This document shows positions 31,195 through 42,558 of a stretch of 64,000 nucleotides of DNA, one piece after another. Location of the stretch: NCBI GenBank assembly GCA_039545275.1, contig BCHS01000005.1, positions 868,001 to 932,000 on the forward strand, read 5' to 3'. The notes under the pieces were generated by a model. That model saw only the letters and a program-made list of their open reading frames with translations, searched no databases and was not told where the DNA came from. Source of the stretch: Pseudomicrostroma phylloplanum (lineage: Eukaryota; Basidiomycota; Exobasidiomycetes; Microstromatales). The position numbers and the translations under genes are program-made. Position 1 is the stretch's first letter. Each line of letters opens with the position of its first letter.

Positions 31195-32305
31195 ACAGTA
31201 CATGCAGGCGCTGACCGATGGAGAGTCGTTGCACAAAAGAAGGGTGTAGCCATTGAAAAAATGTTAGTCGTTTCGAAGCATGCGATGGGTGTGTGTGTGT
31301 GACAGGTGACCAAAAAGTGGTTCAAGGCTTGATGCATGAAGTGAGGTCCACCCAACTCTGCCTTCCGGCCATCTGTTTCTTGCCCACAATTGCCCTGTTG
31401 ATGGGTGGTAGCCAGTCTATGTGTGATTCGTGAGCTCTTGTCCGCCTTGATGTTATGCGGACCCGTCGCAGTGCGTGTGTGTGTGTGCGTGGGAAGTACG
31501 AGCACCGTGCTATCACCAGTCCAGCTGGCTCGAGGTGGAAGAGCAAAAGGCGCCGGGCATCTTCTCCTTCTCTTCTTCTACTATGCCTTCAGTCTCCTCG
31601 ACCGAATCTCGTTCAGAAGTACTCCCTCCCTCTCCCTCTGCCTCTCTCTCCCGTCTCTTCTTCTCCTCCCTAAGCACACCCCTCCATCCCTCTCTCCACT
31701 TCTCCATCCCAAACCACCTAACGCCCCATATCTTCACCTCCTCCATCCACAGAATCTTCGAACATCCATCACCACAAGAGCAACCACAGCACTCGTCTGG
31801 TGGTGGTTCTTTTGGTGGAGTGTTGGAAGGGAGGTGGAAGGCGGAGTGGAGTTGAGAGAGACGGAGAGGGGTTAGACGTTTGGGCCCTAGGTGCGAGGAG
31901 GAGAGGAGGGGGTGGGTGGAGGGAGTGGGGTAGATGGGGGTTGTTGGTGCGGAGGAGAAGGTGGAGGGAGCCAGCGTGATGATGTGCAGGAGGGCACGAG
32001 TGCTTGGGCTTGTCTAAGGTGTGAGGCAGATGTGAGATGGCTAGTGGTACAGACTAGATTGGGGGACGCAGGAGCGGAAGTGGTGAGCTGCTCTCCTCAA
32101 CCCAAAATCGCTCAATTGTTCCGCCACTTCCGGCGCCACGCCTGGCTGCACCGCACAATCCCGACCCCGCACTTCTGCCCCGCACGGACAGATAGGCATG
32201 GGGAAAAGGCAAAGGTCATGCGCATGGCCATCCAAGTCGACCACCCGGACATCCACTACAGTCCTCAAGCAGCTAGCCGTCCCTCTAGCTTGCCGTATCA
32301 GTGCC
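31195..32305. other. Long gap with strongly pyrimidine/purine-biased DNA and a candidate Cys-rich ORF
   Basis: About 1.1 kb. The plus strand is C/T-rich at 31560-31740 and G/A-rich at 31810-31980. A minus-strand reading frame is open from about 32050 to 31513 (see separate entry). A CCGCCACTTCCGG element at 32121, close to the CGGAAGTGCGG motif, probably belongs to the promoter of the acyl-CoA-synthetase-like gene. Confidence 0.5.
31513..31890 (-). CDS. Candidate small Cys-rich ORF, start not resolved
   Basis: A minus-strand frame is open from about 32050 down to the stop at 31513. Its downstream part reads PPKEPPPDECCGCSCGDGC and continues SKILWMEEVKIWGVRWFGME, then a basic-acidic tail ending SSQLDW. 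Five Cys fall within ten residues. The upstream part looks like a presequence (LGPKRLTPLRLSQLHSAF). A plausible 3' splice site (pyrimidine tract then CCTAG) lies near 31890. No ATG precedes the Cys cluster in frame, so an upstream exon would be needed; I could not find its donor. The first in-frame ATGs in the ORF are after the Cys motif (31746). Similarity to the CC-x-SGC-xx-CVW motif of OXLD1 proteins is only partial. It may be a real small mitochondrial-type protein or chance in biased DNA. Confidence 0.3.
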   Translation of the reverse strand, partial: LGPKRLTPLRLSQLHSAFHLPSNTPPKEPPPDECCGCSCGDGCSKILWMEEVKIWGVRWFGMEKWREGWRGVLREEKKRREREAEGEGGSTSERDSVEETEGIVEEEKEKMPGAFCSSTSSQLDW

Positions 32306-34328
32306 ATGAGCTCCACGATGGAGGCCTACACTCCGTCTGCCACGTCTCTCCCTCCACAGGGCAGACCATTTGAGCTGCGCCTCTCCCCTACCAACTCCTC
32401 TCAGCTGCACAACCACACCGCCCTCACCCCACTCATCTTCCTCTTGCGCGCCGCCCTCATCCATCCAAAGAAGCTCGCCATCAAGCACCCAGAGCGCGCC
32501 TGGCAGATCACATTCGACGTATGGGCCGCACGCTGTCTCAACCTAGCCTTTGCACTGAAAACACTCGGGAGCGGGGGTAGTCGATCCTGGAAGGGGTCCC
32601 AGGTGCAATGGCAGACGGGCATGCGCGTAGCCATCCTGGCTCCCAATGCACCCATGATCCTCGATGCCTACCACGGTGTGCTCGCCGTGGGAGGGGTAGT
32701 AGTCCCGCTGAACATCCGCAATACCCCCGCTGAGCTACAGTATGTCATTGAGCACTCGGGCTCCTCGATCCTCCTTGTAGACTGGGAACTCGAAGCACAA
32801 CTCACCCCGCAGGCTAGAAAAGGCCGGCTGGTCATTGTCTGTCGTGACTCGGGCGGGCAGGATCCAGAAGACGAGTATGAGGCCTTTCTGGCTCATGGGA
32901 GGAAGCAGTGGGATGCTGCGCAGAAGGAAGAGGCGGAGCGACATCCCGAGGCACCCCTCTCAGACTGGGCTCTGCTGCCCTCGCCCCCCGAGGACTCGCC
33001 CTGCGCTCTATGCTACACTAGCGGGACCACCGGCAGACCCAAGGGTGTGTTGACAACACACAGAGGCTCCTACCTCGCCGCGATAGCAAACGCAATAGAG
33101 GCCTCCCTCACACCCGACTCAACATACCTCTGGGTTCTCCCCATCTTCCACGCCTGCGGGTGGTGTTTCCCCTGGGCCTCCACCCTCAGCTTCTCCACTC
33201 AACTCACCCTGCGTAAAGTGGATCCAGAGCGGATCTGGAAGTCATTCAGGGAGGAAGGCGTAACGCACTACTCTGGCGCACCCACTGTGCAGATCTCCCT
33301 CGTGAATCACCCGGGGGCGTCGCGGCTGCCGCAGGAGGTGAAAGTAGCCGTGGCTGCTTCGGCTCCCACGGCGGATCTGCTCAGGAGGATGGAGGAGCTT
33401 CACTTGCACCCTGTGCATGTGTATGGCCTGACGGAGAGCTATGGACCACTGGTGCGACGCTACCCGAAGACGGAGTGGCAGGAGCTGCCCTTGGAGGAGA
33501 GGGCGAGGCTGATGGCCCGGCAGGGGCACGGGTTCGCTACGGCCGATGAGGCAAGGGTGGTCAAGCTCAAGGAGGTGCAGGGTGGGAAGAGAGAAGTCGT
33601 CGTGGTGGATGTGGATGGAGAGGAGAGGTTGGTGGATGTGCAGAGGAATGGAGAGGAGATTGGAGAGATTGCTCTTAGGGGCAATATTGTCATGCATGGG
33701 TACTATCGGGACGAAGAGAGCACAAAGGGATCACTCAAGGCGGTGAGTGCGCGAGCAAGAGAGCGTACACCAGATGCTCCACTCAATACTTACTGACGAT
33801 GATTGTGCGCACTTACAGGGCTACTTCCTCACTGGCGATCTCGCAGCCCGGCACCCAGGTGGAGAAATCGAGATCAAGGAGTGAGTGCCCGCGATGCCTT
33901 GCCCTCCCAACAACCCACTCCCACCTCGCTGATCGTCCCCCTGTCTTTCCCCTCCCCTCACTCACCTCACCTCACCTCCCCATCCCAGTCGAGGCAAAGA
34001 CGTGATCATCTCCGGCGGCGAAAACATCTCCTCTCTAATGGTCGAATCGGAACTCGCCTCCCACCCCCTCGTCCTAGAATCCTCCGTCGTTGCCCGTCCG
34101 CACGAGAAATGGGGCGAGAGGGGTCACGCATTCGTCGTTTTGCGCTCTGCCCCACCTACTCAAGAGGAGGAGCTGGCGAAGTTGGAAGAGGAGTTGAAGA
34201 GACATTGCAAGGAGAGGATGAGCGGGTTTGCTGTGCCTGGATGGTGGACATTCCTTGAGGCGCTGCCTAAGACGTCGACTGGGAAAGTGCAGAAGAATGT
34301 ACTTAGGGGGAGGGTGGCGAAGCTGTAG
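32306..34328 (+). CDS. AMP-dependent acyl-CoA synthetase-like enzyme with C-terminal AKL
   Basis: Exons 32306-33742, 33819-33880 and 33989-34328 give 612 residues; both donors are GTGAGT. The adenylation core is intact: P-loop YTSGTTGRPKGVLTTH (about residue 236), LPIFHACGW, VYGLTESYGP, GYFLTGDLAARHPGGEIEI across the second join, RGKDVIISGGENIS, and the catalytic Lys region PKTSTGKVQKN. Enzymes of this family activate carboxylic acids as acyl-AMP and then acyl-CoA. The motif set is nearest to medium-chain/acetate-like (AAE-type) ligases. The chain ends RVAKL; AKL fits the PTS1 consensus, suggesting peroxisomes. An in-frame ATG at 32198 would add 36 basic residues. I prefer 32306 because the homologous part starts soon after it. 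Substrate unknown. Confidence 0.88.
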
Positions 34329-34668
34329 ACCGAAAAGCGAATTGTACGAAGAGCTGCTGTTCGGTTGGAGATGAGGTTGTTAATGCTACGTCGCATGAGC
34401 ACGAGAAACACGATTGCGAGTCGGGCTCGATGTCAGGCCTGTCGCTCCTGTTCTACCGAGACCGCTCACATTTCTCAGGCCGTGGTTGGTGACTAGATAG
34501 GATCCGACTCAATTCGACGCAACGTAAGGTGGTAAAGAAAAAATGGCGTACAAGAACAACGGGTGCGGGCCCTTCACTTCACTTCGATTCCATATCCCTC
34601 ATCAGGGCAGAGTAAGACCCGGCGAGCTCGCTCTAGCTCTTTTCCGCTTCCCTCAGGTCGTCATTAGC
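34329..34668. other. Convergent 3' region
   Basis: 340 bp between the stops of the synthetase gene and MIF2; nothing recognised. Confidence 0.5.
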
Positions 34669-36851
34669 TCACTTCCTACCCCTCTTCGTCGTCGCACCCC
34701 CTCTCCCACCACGACTGCCCACTCCTCCTCCTCCACCACCTCTCCCCCTCTTGACGGGCGAAGCGCTCCCATTCGCCCTCGAGGTAGCTCGACTGGTCTT
34801 GCCAGGCTCATTCTCATCCACACGCTGTAGTGCCGGTCTTTCCTCCTCAGCACCCCCACCAGCTCCAGCTCGAGCAGCACCAAGTACCGCTCCCTGGATG
34901 ACCGCGCTCTTGATTGCTCCGATATCCTTGCGGGGTTGCGCTTGCCGGGCTTGGGCAAAGAAGATGCGACAGGGTCGCTGGCAGCGATTGTGGATCGAGT
35001 AGACGTTGCCCTTGGGGACCATGAACATTCCTCCTGGGGCGATTGTGAACTTTGTACGGTGCACTTGGACGTCGACGGCTCCTTCTAGGACGACAAAGGT
35101 CTGTGTGCAGAAGGGGCGAGGAGGTGACGCGGTTCCGGGTTAGCAAGGATGCAAACCGGGCGAGGGCGGTGAACATGCCGTTAGCTCCACTCACGTAATT
35201 GTTGTCCTTTGTAGGCTTCGAGGGCTTCCCTCCTCCAACAGGAATCTCCAGTATCCCAGCAGCCATATAGTCGTCAACCCCAAAGACCTTCTCAAAGGCA
35301 AAGTCGGAATTGATGGCCGTCTTTGGTCTGACTTGCGAGATGGGGCAGGCGATTCTCCTCTCTACTTCGCTCTGCCTTTCCACATCCCACACCATACCGT
35401 GCGGGTCCGTCGCCTCGTCCCAGCCTTCTTCGGGATGCCTAGTAGGTTGTGTAGGGTCGGCTTCTCCGTCGTCTTCGTCATCGCTCTCTCCATCTGCCTT
35501 GCGTGACCTCTTGCGTTTGACTGTCCGCTTGACAGGTCTTCCCTTGCTACCGTTGATGCCTTTCCTCTTGATCTTGAGTCCAGAGAAGGTACCCTCATCG
35601 ACGTCTCTCCTGATGCGGATGACCTCGCGGAGAACAGGCACGGCATAGCTCTTGATGGGCGCATCCTCAAAGGCATCCGCTTCGATCGTGTCGTCTCCAG
35701 CAGTCTCATCCGCGCCGTCTTGCTCGGCCGAGTCTCTAACGCGATGGCGTGAGCCGCCCAAGCGGACGGACGCTCGACCATAGATGGCCCGTTCTCCTCG
35801 CCAGTACTCCAGTGGTGTATAGCGATGCCGCGTTGATCGCCTGACATCGCCTTCGATGACGCTACCGCCTCTCGAGCGCAGGACCTTCTCCTTGATTTCT
35901 CTATCCTTTGCGGAGAGAGGTCCGCTCCCAGCTCTCTCTGTTCGCTCGACTCTCATTGCTCCCTTCTCTCCTTTCTTGCCCCTTCTGGCAGACGCGCGTT
36001 CCGCCTTGCCGGCCCCTGTACCATCCAGGCCTGCTGCCCCTGCGTTATGGTCAACTTGAACGCCGTCTTCCACCTCATCTCCACTGCCCAAAGCAGCCTC
36101 GGCTGCCTCCTCGTCATTCGCATCGACGTTGAAGCTGGGAATCTCGTCATCCATCATGGGCATATCTGCAGAGCGATCCAGCGAGTCATTGTTGACATCG
36201 AAGGAGGAGCGACCAGATTGTCTTCTGCTCGCACTTTGGTCTCGCAGACTGCCGGCCCCGCTGGGGCGATTGCGTCCTCGGCCGATGGGTGAGACGACGG
36301 AGAGGGATTGCCGGCCCGCCGAGGGGCCCGCGCCATCATCAGAATAGTCTTGTTGATCGTCGTCGAGGTCGACGAGGGAGTTGTCGAGGGGAAAGGAGTC
36401 GTCGTTGCCGGCAGCAGTCCGGCGGGAGCGATTTGGCGATGGAGCATAGCCTACGATGAGCGGATGCATGGGCAGATGATCGGGTCAGCCGAGGCTTTCA
36501 CCAACTCAGCTTCACAAATGGTTGCTACTCACTATTCTCGAGATCCATACTACTGCTGCCCTGAGCATTCGACGACTTCCTGCCCATCGCGCTACTCTTC
36601 CTCCCTTGATTCCTCACAGGGGAAAGGATTGCCGAATCATCCCTTGTCTCCTCTTCTCCCTCTTCTTCTTCTTCTTCGTCCTCATCATCATCATCCTCAT
36701 CATCCTCTCCATCACTATCATCATCATAGCTCTGATTCATGTGTTGTTGTCCAGCATTGAAGAATCCACTGAGTGATCGGACATCTTCGCCGACTTTCAT
36801 ACCTGTGCGACCTCCTACGCCTGGGGCGTGGAACTTGCGCGCTTGAGCCAT
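34669..36851 (-). CDS. MIF2: Centromere protein Mif2/CENP-C
   Basis: Exons 36851-36533, 36450-35195 and 35100-34669 give 668 residues; both introns start GTGAGT. The N terminus MAQARKFHAPGVGGRTGMKV resembles the fungal Mif2 N-terminal kinetochore-binding segment. It is followed by a strongly acidic run (about residues 45-70). The CENP-C signature motif is near residue 306 (RRSTRHRYTPLEYWRGERA), which binds the CENP-A nucleosome. The C-terminal cupin dimerisation fold spans the last intron (TFVVLEGAVDVQVHRTKF, APGGMFMVPKGNVYSIHNRC, RIFFAQAR). A basic, Gly/Arg-rich tail ends GGATTKRGRK. The protein links centromeric chromatin to the Mis12 complex. All expected parts are present. Confidence 0.93.
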
Positions 36852-37445
36852 GGTGTTTTGCAGGTCAGAGTCGTCGTGGGCTCAGAGTGGTATAGAGGTT
36901 GATACGCGCTCCTGAAGAGAAGGCGAGTATGAGGGCGATACCAGTATGGTAGCCGTGCTCTTGGCGAGGATGAGATGTGAGAATCGTTACGGCGTTAGGT
37001 CGGATCGACGCGTGTCAAGATCCGCGATGGTCGGTCGCGTGCTCAGGAGCTCTTCGTAAGCGGCGTTGTCCAAATCCAGACCAACGAATCGTGTGACAAA
37101 CGATCCTTGTCCAGTCTACTTGTACGATGGGAGCCTCTCAGCGCGGAGAGTGACAAGAAGAGCGCAGAGGACGACGAGGGGCGGTGAGGACGAGGAGGAT
37201 ATGGAAAGGCGGACGGAGTAAGGGGAGGCGTGGGGGACCGGAAGCAGGCGAGGATACGCGCCTGGTGTTTCGGGAAGGGCAACACACAGACACAGACGCA
37301 CAAGCACGTGGCGGGGGCGGAGCAACAATCCAGTCACCAGAGGCGAGTACAGAGTGTGCTTGCAATCAGGCGAAGGGCTGGATACAATCGATGTCATTGG
37401 TAAAGGTGGTACAGACGCCGCGCCGCTAAGGACATTACACCGCGC
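36852..37445 (-). other. Intergenic: MIF2 promoter and RPT1 3' region
   Basis: About 590 bp with no supported exon; several GCG-rich stretches only. Confidence 0.5.
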
Positions 37446-39133
37446 CTAGTTGTACTGGGCGTACAAGCTCGTACTGCTGAACTTGCTACCCGCCTTGATC
37501 ACCTTCTCCACTGCCTGCAGGAAGTCCTTCTCCGTGCACAACTTGCTCCTCCTCCTGATGGCAAACATGCCTGCCTCTGTAGCCACACTCCTGAGCTCGG
37601 CTCCGGTTGCATTCGGACAGAGACGAGCTACGAGGTCGAAGCGGATGTCGCGCTCTACTGACATGGAGCGCGCGTGGATGCGCAGGATGTGGGCACGGCC
37701 GTCGTTGTCTGGCAGGCCGAACTCCACACGACGATCCAGACGACCTGGACGAAGGAGGGCTGGGTCTAGTGTGTCGGGTCTGAAGAAACATAGAAGAACC
37801 TGGAGTGTCAGCAGGCTGTCCAGCGGAGCCCGTCAGCCTTCTCTCGTACTGTCACTCACCTGTTTGTTGCCATGAGAACCTTGATGTTACCCCTGGGGTC
37901 GAATCCGTCTAGCTGGTTGATCAGCTCCAACATCGTCCTCTGCACCTCATTGTCACCTCCTGCTCCATCGTCAAATCGAGCTCCACCGATAGCGTCCACT
38001 TCGTCGAAGAAGATGATGCAGGCCTTCTTTGTTCGTGCCATTTCGAAGAGTTCTCGCACCATACGAGCTCCCTCACCGACGTACTTCTGCACCAGCTCGG
38101 AGCCAATGACTCGGATAAAGGTAGCATCTGTCCTGTTTGCAACGGCTCTGGCGCATAGTGTCTTTCCTGTACCGGGAGGGCCGAAGAGCAGTACACCCTT
38201 CGGTGGGTCGATACCGAGATTCACGAATTTCTCAGGCTGCATAGCACGGGGGCAAGGAGATGCTCGATGAGCATATGAAGTCTGACGAGTTTCGCTTCCG
38301 CTTCGCATTGCGCTTATACTCACGTTCAGAAGCGGTGTCTCGACGACTTCTCTGAGCTTCTCGATTTGCTCCTTGCATCCTCCCACGTCTCCGTATGTTA
38401 CGTCCGGCTTCTCTTCGACTTGCATCATTGTCACCGAGGGGTCGATCTTGGGCGGCAAGGGGATCTGAATCTGATAGCGATTTCGGTCGACGCTGTGAGA
38501 GGATCAGGAGGGAGTGAATGTCAGCGCGGTTCTCTCAGGATACGATTCGAGATTGCTTACTCACCCTACCCTCATGCCTTCTTCAATATCAGTGGGGGCC
38601 ACCTTCTCGCCCAGTCCCACGACGAACTTGGCAATCTGCTTGATGTTGATGACGTACTTGTCCTCCTCGTCTGCGCTCGGCCGTTCATCTGCTCCTCTGA
38701 AGGGGTTCTCTCTTGCGCCTCCAGCACCTAGTGCACCAGCGACTCCACCTGCCCCACCAGCACCTCCGGCGCCCCCGCTACCACCAGCAGCAGCAGCCCT
38801 TGCCGCCTGCTCGTCTTCGACCTTGATGATCTTGGTACACCGTGCCACCTGCAACACCTTTTCCTCGCTCATCCTCATCTTGTCCGCCGCCAGATCCCAC
38901 AAGTTCCTGGCTGCCAATCCCGTGTCGCTCTCCTTGATACCCATCTTCTCATTGATCCTCGTCTGGACATCCTTGATCTCTGACTCGATCTTCTTGAGAG
39001 AGCCAGCGTAGGGTCCTTGGCCGTAGGTCTTGAGGATCTGGATGTCATTCTCGTCTAGAGCGACGATCTTGTCGTCGTCCTTTGAGTCCTCATCGGGCTT
39101 CTTGTACTTCTCCCAGTCGGACTTGGGAGGCAT
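37446..39133 (-). CDS. RPT1: 26S proteasome regulatory ATPase Rpt1
   Basis: Exons 39133-38565, 38492-38324, 38236-37860 and 37779-37446 give 482 residues; all three introns start GTGAGT. The N-terminal coiled-coil part leads to [20 protein letters not shown], then a Gly/Ala-rich insert (about residues 110-140). The OB region reads [19 protein letters not shown]. The AAA core has GPPGTGKT (about 268), [40 protein letters not shown] and [17 protein letters not shown]. The C terminus is YAQYN. Rpt1 is one of six ATPases in the base ring that unfold ubiquitinated substrates into the 20S core. The insert position matches the Asn-rich variable loop of yeast Rpt1. Confidence 0.95.
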
Positions 39134-40109
39134 GGTGGGTGGGGAGGAGAGGGGTGCGTGGACTGGGGCAGGAGGAACGTGAGAGGCTCAAAGGAGGAAG
39201 TGGTCGTTAAGGTTGTTCAATGTGCAAATCAGCAGTTGGAGAGGGAGTAGTCGAGCTGAGGGGGCGGCGGTGATGGTGGTGGCTGATGGTGGTGGTGTTG
39301 CTTCGTGCCCGCTCAGAGTCCGTCACTCCAGTCGTTCCTCCACCACTTACGACGCCGAGGCGGGCGGAGCTTCGGAGCCGAAGTCTTTCGGCGAGCCCCA
39401 CCACCGTGATACACCTCGGACGTGTAGCAGCCAGCAGTCTTGATAGATGAGTCGACAGAGGTTCAGCTCCTGGCAATAATATGGTGACTACATCAAAGCG
39501 CGACGATGAATCTACGAGACATGTGAAATGTATGATACCCTCGCCCGCCCTCGCGTTGGGCTTCTTACTACAGACAGGCCTGGATGGGCAGCGAGACCAA
39601 AGTGCAGTTATTGCTTGGAATTGCTTTACATCGGTAAGCCAGTCGCAGGTATGACCGCAGGCCACACGCTGTCTGTTGCTCCCAACGAACCCCAGTCACA
39701 GCCTACGACGATGATCCTGACGTGTATGAGCCAGGGCAGGCGGGCGAGCGGACTGGCGTGGGTGAGCTTCCTTTCGCTGTGCCGCGCTGCAGGTGACGCA
39801 CAGGCAACGAGGCAGGCGAGGCAGGGCAGCTCCTCCGCCTCGGGCCTGACTTGATGGCTCATCTCCTGTCCCTCCCCCACCGCCATTCCTTCCACCTCGA
39901 CCACCTTAACCTTCATCGCCACCTTCATATCAGCGTGGAATACAGATAGAGTCATCTGCCACCTACGCTTCTGATATCCTACACCTTCCCTCTTATCGCT
40001 TGTCCGAGCGCATTTAGCCACCTTCTTTGCCGGCCACCTCCACGCCTGCAACCCTCACCCACCCATCCTCTCCCCGCCTCGTCCTCTGCGACGATAAACT
40101 ATTGCAACC
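39134..40109. promoter_or_regulatory. Divergent region RPT1/VMA1
   Basis: About 980 bp between divergent starts. A minus-strand ORF of 152 codons (39207-39665) shows no family features and I treat it as chance. I see no copy of the yeast Rpn4/PACE element GGTGGCAAA near RPT1. Confidence 0.5.
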
Positions 40110-42136
40110 ATGGCCGGTGCAATGTCAAACGCCAAGAAGGACCTCCCAAAGGTGAGTGTGACGGCATAGATTAGGCCGAATCTCCATCTCCCTCCCTCGT
40201 CACCTTTGCTCACACCAGTCACCACTGCCCTTGGTCTCTCCCCCCTCCACACACAGATTCGAGATGAAGAGAAGGAGGCAAACTACGGTACCATCTTTGG
40301 TATCTCGGGACCCGTCGTCGTCGCAGAGAACATGATCGGTTCCTCGATGTACGAGTTGGTCCGTGTCGGCCACGAGGAGCTGGTAGGAGAGATTATCAGG
40401 ATCGACGCCGACCGGGTCACCATCCAGGTCTACGAGGAGACGTCCGGTGTCAGTGTCGGAGACCCGGTGCTGTCCACCAGGAAGCCACTCAGTGTGGAGC
40501 TTGGTCCCGGATTGATGAGCAACATTTACGATGGTATCCAGCGTCCCCTGGAGAGCATCATGAAGAAGGCAGAAGGAATTTACATCCCGCGTGGTATCAA
40601 CACTCAGCCTCTGGATCGAGAGATCCAGTGGGACTTTGACCCCACCGAGTACAAGGTGAGCAGCCAGAGAGGAGGAGGCCGTGACGTGACGGCATGATAT
40701 GCTGACACAGACCTCTCCCATCACATCCGCAGGTCGGTGACCACATCTCTGGTGGTGACATCTACGGCCACGTCTACGAGAACTCGCTCATCGCAGACCA
40801 CAAGATCATGCTGCCCCCTCGCGCTCGGGGTACCATCACTCACATCGCCGAGAAGGGTTCGTACGGCGTCGACGACGTAGTCATTGAGCTCGAGTTCCAG
40901 GGCCAGAAGACAAAACACACCATGTGCCAGCTCTGGCCCGTTCGTGCTCCTCGACCTACCACGGAGAAGATCACTGCCGATATCCCACTGCTCACCGGTC
41001 AGCGAGTCCTCGACGCCCTCTTCCCGTGCATCCAGGGTGGTACCACTGCCATCCCCGGTGCTTTCGGCTGTGGTAAGACGGTCATCTCGCAGGCTCTGTC
41101 CAAGTACTCCAACTCAGATATCATCACCTACGTCGGATGCGGAGAGCGAGGAAACGAGATGGCCGAGGTACTGGCCGAGTTCCCTGAGCTGACGCTGGAA
41201 CACAAGGGCAAGGAGGAGCCTATAATGAAGCGGACAACTCTGGTAGCCAACACCTCCAACATGCCCGTCGCAGCTCGAGAGGCTTCCATCTACACCGGTA
41301 TCACCCTCTCCGAGTACTTCCGTGACCAAGGATACAACGTTGCCATGATGGCTGACTCCACCTCTCGATGGGCCGAGGCCCTTCGTGAGATCTCTGGTCG
41401 TCTGGCCGAGATGCCTGCCGACTCTGGTTACCCTGCCTACCTAGGTGCCAAGCTGGCCTCCTTCTACGAGCGAGCTGGTAAGGTCACCTGTCTTGGATCC
41501 CCCGAGCGAACCGGTTCCGTCTCCATCGTCGGAGCCGTCTCGCCACCCGGAGGAGACTTCTCCGACCCAGTCACTGCCGCCACGCTGGGTATTGTGGGTA
41601 CCTTCTGGGGTCTGGACAAGAAGCTTGCTCAGCGTAAGCACTTCCCCTCTGTCAGCCCTACCGTCTCCTACTCCAAGTACCTCAGCGCCTGTGCCAAGTC
41701 ATGGGGAGACGACGTGGTGAAGCTGCGAAACGAGGCGATGGACATGATCCAATCGGAGAACTCCCTCATGGAGATTGTCCAGCTCGTGGGTAAGAGTGCC
41801 CTGGGTGAAAACGACAAGGCCACCCTGGACATTGCCAACCTCCTTAAGAACGACTTCCTCCAGCAGAATGGTATTTCCGAATACGACGCCTACTGCCCAT
41901 GGCACAAGACCGTCTGGATGCTCCGAAACATCATCGAGTACAATCAAGAGTGCCAAGCCGTCCTCAGTCAGGGTGAAGTGAGCTGGAGCAAGGTCAAGGA
42001 ACACACTAGTGAGATTATGTACAGGCTTACACAGATGAAGTTTGAGCTGCCAAAGGATGGAAAGGAGAAGATTGAGGAGAAGATGGAGAAGTTGAACAAG
42101 GACTTGCACGAGGCTTTCAGGACGCTGCAGGACTAG
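40110..42136 (+). CDS. VMA1: V-type H+-ATPase catalytic subunit A
   Basis: Exons 40110-40151, 40257-40655 and 40733-42136 give 614 residues; donors GTGAGT and GTGAGC. Exon 1 encodes only 14 residues ([14 protein letters not shown]). The N-terminal beta barrel begins [18 protein letters not shown]. The non-homologous region ([14 protein letters not shown]) and the nucleotide-binding core follow, with P-loop [40 protein letters not shown] and the C-terminal helical domain. It hydrolyses ATP in the V1 sector to drive proton pumping into vacuole and endomembranes. The P-loop is uninterrupted: there is no VDE-type intein as in S. cerevisiae. Coding bias is strong toward C-ending codons. Confidence 0.96.
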
Positions 42137-42558
42137 ACGAAGAGGGATGTGCTCGTTCGTGCAGATGATAAGGAGGGCAATGCGAGCCAGACCTTCTGGA
42201 TCAGGCTCTGCCCTCCTTCTCTTTGTCGTGTACCCTGTGTCTTTCTCGTGTCTCTGCTTGTCTTGCCCCCTTTGCTTTCGGGAATGTCGATTCGATCCGG
42301 ACAAACTGTGCACTTTTGTGTGGTGACTCCCCTTTCCCCAAACTGCAAGTGAGACGTGGCAAGGACAGACGGAAGGCAGAAGGCAAGCAGGCAGACAGAA
42401 ATCGACGTATCACCAAGAGGGAACTACTAAAGGTATATAGGATGGCAACAAACCCACCGACGACCTGACAACATGAACGAAAACCCTTCTTCTGTACTTT
42501 TCTCCTCTTTTCCTGACATCCACCGCAGGCGATTGCACCTCCGCCACCTCCGCCACCT
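42137..42558. other. Convergent 3' region VMA1/Zn2Cys6 gene
   Basis: 422 bp between stops; nothing recognised beyond 3' UTR-like sequence. Confidence 0.5.

Noticed and set aside
31513..31890. Assignment of the Cys-rich ORF to the OXLD1 oxidoreductase-like family
   Set aside because: The Cys spacing (CC-x-C-x-C-xxx-C) does not match CC-x-SGC-xx-CVW; only the preceding Pro-rich context is similar.
32198..32305. Upstream ATG giving a 36-residue basic N-terminal extension of the acyl-CoA-synthetase-like enzyme
   Set aside because: Not excluded, but the enzyme carries a C-terminal AKL, and the homologous part begins shortly after the second ATG, so the shorter form is preferred.
39207..39665. 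152-codon minus-strand ORF between RPT1 and VMA1
   Set aside because: No recognisable domain, composition unlike neighbours, and it sits in a divergent promoter.
41030..41100. VDE-type intein in VMA1
   Set aside because: The P-loop region [12 protein letters not shown] is continuous and no insertion is present.
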